Positions 62,969 through 64,000 of a stretch of 64,000 bases of DNA are shown one piece after another. Numbering within the stretch: position 1 is the stretch's first letter; every line of letters starts with the position of its first letter. The stretch is taken from the NCBI GenBank assembly GCA_003155655.1, contig PMDS01000026.1, positions 88,161-152,160 of the forward strand. The letters are read 5' to 3'. A program made the translations under genes and the position numbers. The DNA comes from Melioribacter sp. (GTDB lineage: Bacteria > Bacteroidota > Ignavibacteria > Ignavibacteriales > Melioribacteraceae). A model generated the notes under the pieces. It searched no databases. It was not told the origin of the DNA and worked only from the letters and a program-made list of their open reading frames with translations.

Positions 62969-64000
62969 TTATATGCCCGAAGAATGGTCCATTCTCTTGG
63001 ATATTACTGTGTAATACATATTTATTAAATGCGAGAGTGAAAAATCATACTGATCATTTACACTAAGAGTGTTACCGCCTGTATTTCCAAGCAACATAAA
63101 CGGAGTAAAACTTTTTGATATAATTTCTTCAAATTTTTCCTGGTTGTCCGGATTAACAGATACAATCACACGCGATTGACTTTCTGAAAAAAACGAGAAA
63201 TCTTCTCTTGTTTTAATCGGCAACTTCACTTTGGCGCCAACCGGCTTTTCGTCATCCATAATACAACATTCGGCAAGTGAACATAAAATTCCACCGTCTG
63301 ATACATCGTGAGCTGAATTAATTATATCACTCTCTATTAAATGAAGCAATAAAGTATGCAAATCTTTTTCAGTCTGCAGATCAATTTTCGGAATTTCTCC
63401 GGTTACAAGATTGTGAATAACTTTCATATACTCGCTGCCGCCAATTTCCTCGTAATCTTCTCCCAGTAGATAAATCAGGTCATCATCATTCTTGAACTGT
63501 GCTGTTGTAATATTCTCTAACTCTTCAATCAATCCAACCATGCCAATAACAGGTGTTGGATACACGGCAATATCAGGACTTTCATTATAAAAACTAACAT
63601 TGCCTCCGGTAACCGGAGTGCTAAAATATTTACAAGCCTCTCCCATTCCTTCAATTGCCTTTTTAAATGTCCAGTACATTTCCGGTTTGTACGGATTACC
63701 AAAGTTTAAGCAATTTGTAATTGCAAGAGGAATTGCACCGGTACAAACTACATTTCTTGCCGCTTCAGCTACAGCTATCTTAGTTCCTTCTTTGGGATTA
63801 AGATAAACATATCTACCGTTGCAATCAGTTTTAACAGAAAGCGCCTTATTTGTGCCTTTAATAAAAATTACAGCAGCATCTGAACCGCCGGGGCCTACAA
63901 TTGTATTTGTTCTAACCATAGAATCATATTGCTGATAGACCCAGCGTTTTGACGCAATATTAGGTGAAGAAAATACTTTTTCGAATGTCTCGCTGATACT
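62969..64000 (-). CDS. purL: Phosphoribosylformylglycinamidine synthase PurL, C-terminal part (cut by window edge)
   Basis: The frame is open to the window edge, so the N-terminal half is missing; 343 residues are visible, from SISETFEKVFSSPNIASKRWVYQQYDSMVRTNTIVGPGGSDAAVIF onward. The visible part has IPLAITNCLNFGNPYKPEMYW, VTGGNVSFYNES, IDLQTEKDLHTLLLHLIESDIINSAHDVSDGGI and SFFSESQSRVIVSVNP. These fit the ATP-dependent AIR-synthase-related C-terminal half of bacterial PurL (the large subunit of the PurLQS complex). The ATG at 63919 is internal, not the true start. It makes FGAM from FGAR in purine synthesis. Confidence 0.95.
   Translation of the reverse strand, partial: SISETFEKVFSSPNIASKRWVYQQYDSMVRTNTIVGPGGSDAAVIFIKGTNKALSVKTDCNGRYVYLNPKEGTKIAVAEAARNVVCTGAIPLAITNCLNFGNPYKPEMYWTFKKAIEGMGEACKYFSTPVTGGNVSFYNESPDIAVYPTPVIGMVGLIEELENITTAQFKNDDDLIYLLGEDYEEIGGSEYMKVIHNLVTGEIPKIDLQTEKDLHTLLLHLIESDIINSAHDVSDGGILCSLAECCIMDDEKPVGAKVKLPIKTREDFSFFSESQSRVIVSVNPDNQEKFEEIISKSFTPFMLLGNTGGNTLSVNDQYDFSLSHLINMYYTVISKRMDHSSGI

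Overview
The window is a visibly AT-rich bacterial chromosome segment, most likely from the Ignavibacteria lineage of the Bacteroidota. Three things point there. Two large secreted proteins end in type IX secretion (T9SS) sorting domains, one with the NYPNPFNPST form common in Ignavibacteria. The rimP-nusA-infB operon has a promoter of the Bacteroidota type (TTTG, 20 bases, TAATTTTG). The core genes (ftsK-lolA pair, RNase G with an acidic insert) fit the same phylum. The species cannot be named from the sequence.

Bases 1-28,800 are a core region coded almost entirely on the minus strand. In transcription order from the right it holds recN, an exported protein with its terminator, hemW, a T9SS-sorted protein, a SIMPL protein and a four-helix-bundle protein. 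Then comes the classic rimP-nusA-infB-rbfA-truB-ribF-rpsO-pnp translation and RNA operon, followed by dusB, RNase G, a transaldolase, gcvT, comB, ftsK, lolA, a flippase-like membrane protein, an outer-membrane barrel, uppP, a cyclophilin lipoprotein and the start of holA. Genes are packed with gaps of 1-30 bases or overlaps, so most belong to a few long transcripts.

Bases 28,800-44,100 are an accessory region. It opens with REP-like palindromes and an initiator tRNA gene under a consensus promoter. After the tRNA come a GIY-YIG nuclease gene and at least one, probably two, decayed tRNA copies into which short palindromes have been inserted; each unit keeps its own terminator. Beyond lie an AIPR-family gene, the C-terminal relic of a tyrosine recombinase, a two-gene HD-phosphohydrolase plus winged-helix-like unit, a CYTH protein, small lipoproteins, a DUF3795 protein, a membrane protein, an alpha/beta hydrolase and a 1,382-residue OmpA/beta-propeller lipoprotein. 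Five near-identical minus-strand promoters (TTGACAATCTTA core, exact 17-base spacers), three with a shared leader, recur across 34.4-43.6 kb. An ISNCY-like transposase remnant sits beside the last one.

Bases 44,100-64,000 hold a giant T9SS-sorted adhesin-like protein, a GH8 glycosidase with a palindromic operator candidate, a TonB-dependent-type outer-membrane barrel, a RAYT transposase framed by inverted REP hairpins, a phosphoketolase, a PEGA/propeller lipoprotein and two copies of a hairpin-rich repeat of about 170-220 bp. A return to core genes follows: a cold-shock protein with a long leader, a beta-CASP nuclease, a YD-repeat protein, a YihY/BrkB membrane protein and the C-terminal half of purL.

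The strongest candidates for something new are the shared promoter-leader family, the palindrome-invaded initiator tRNA array, and the HD/winged-helix pair beside AIPR and the integrase relic.
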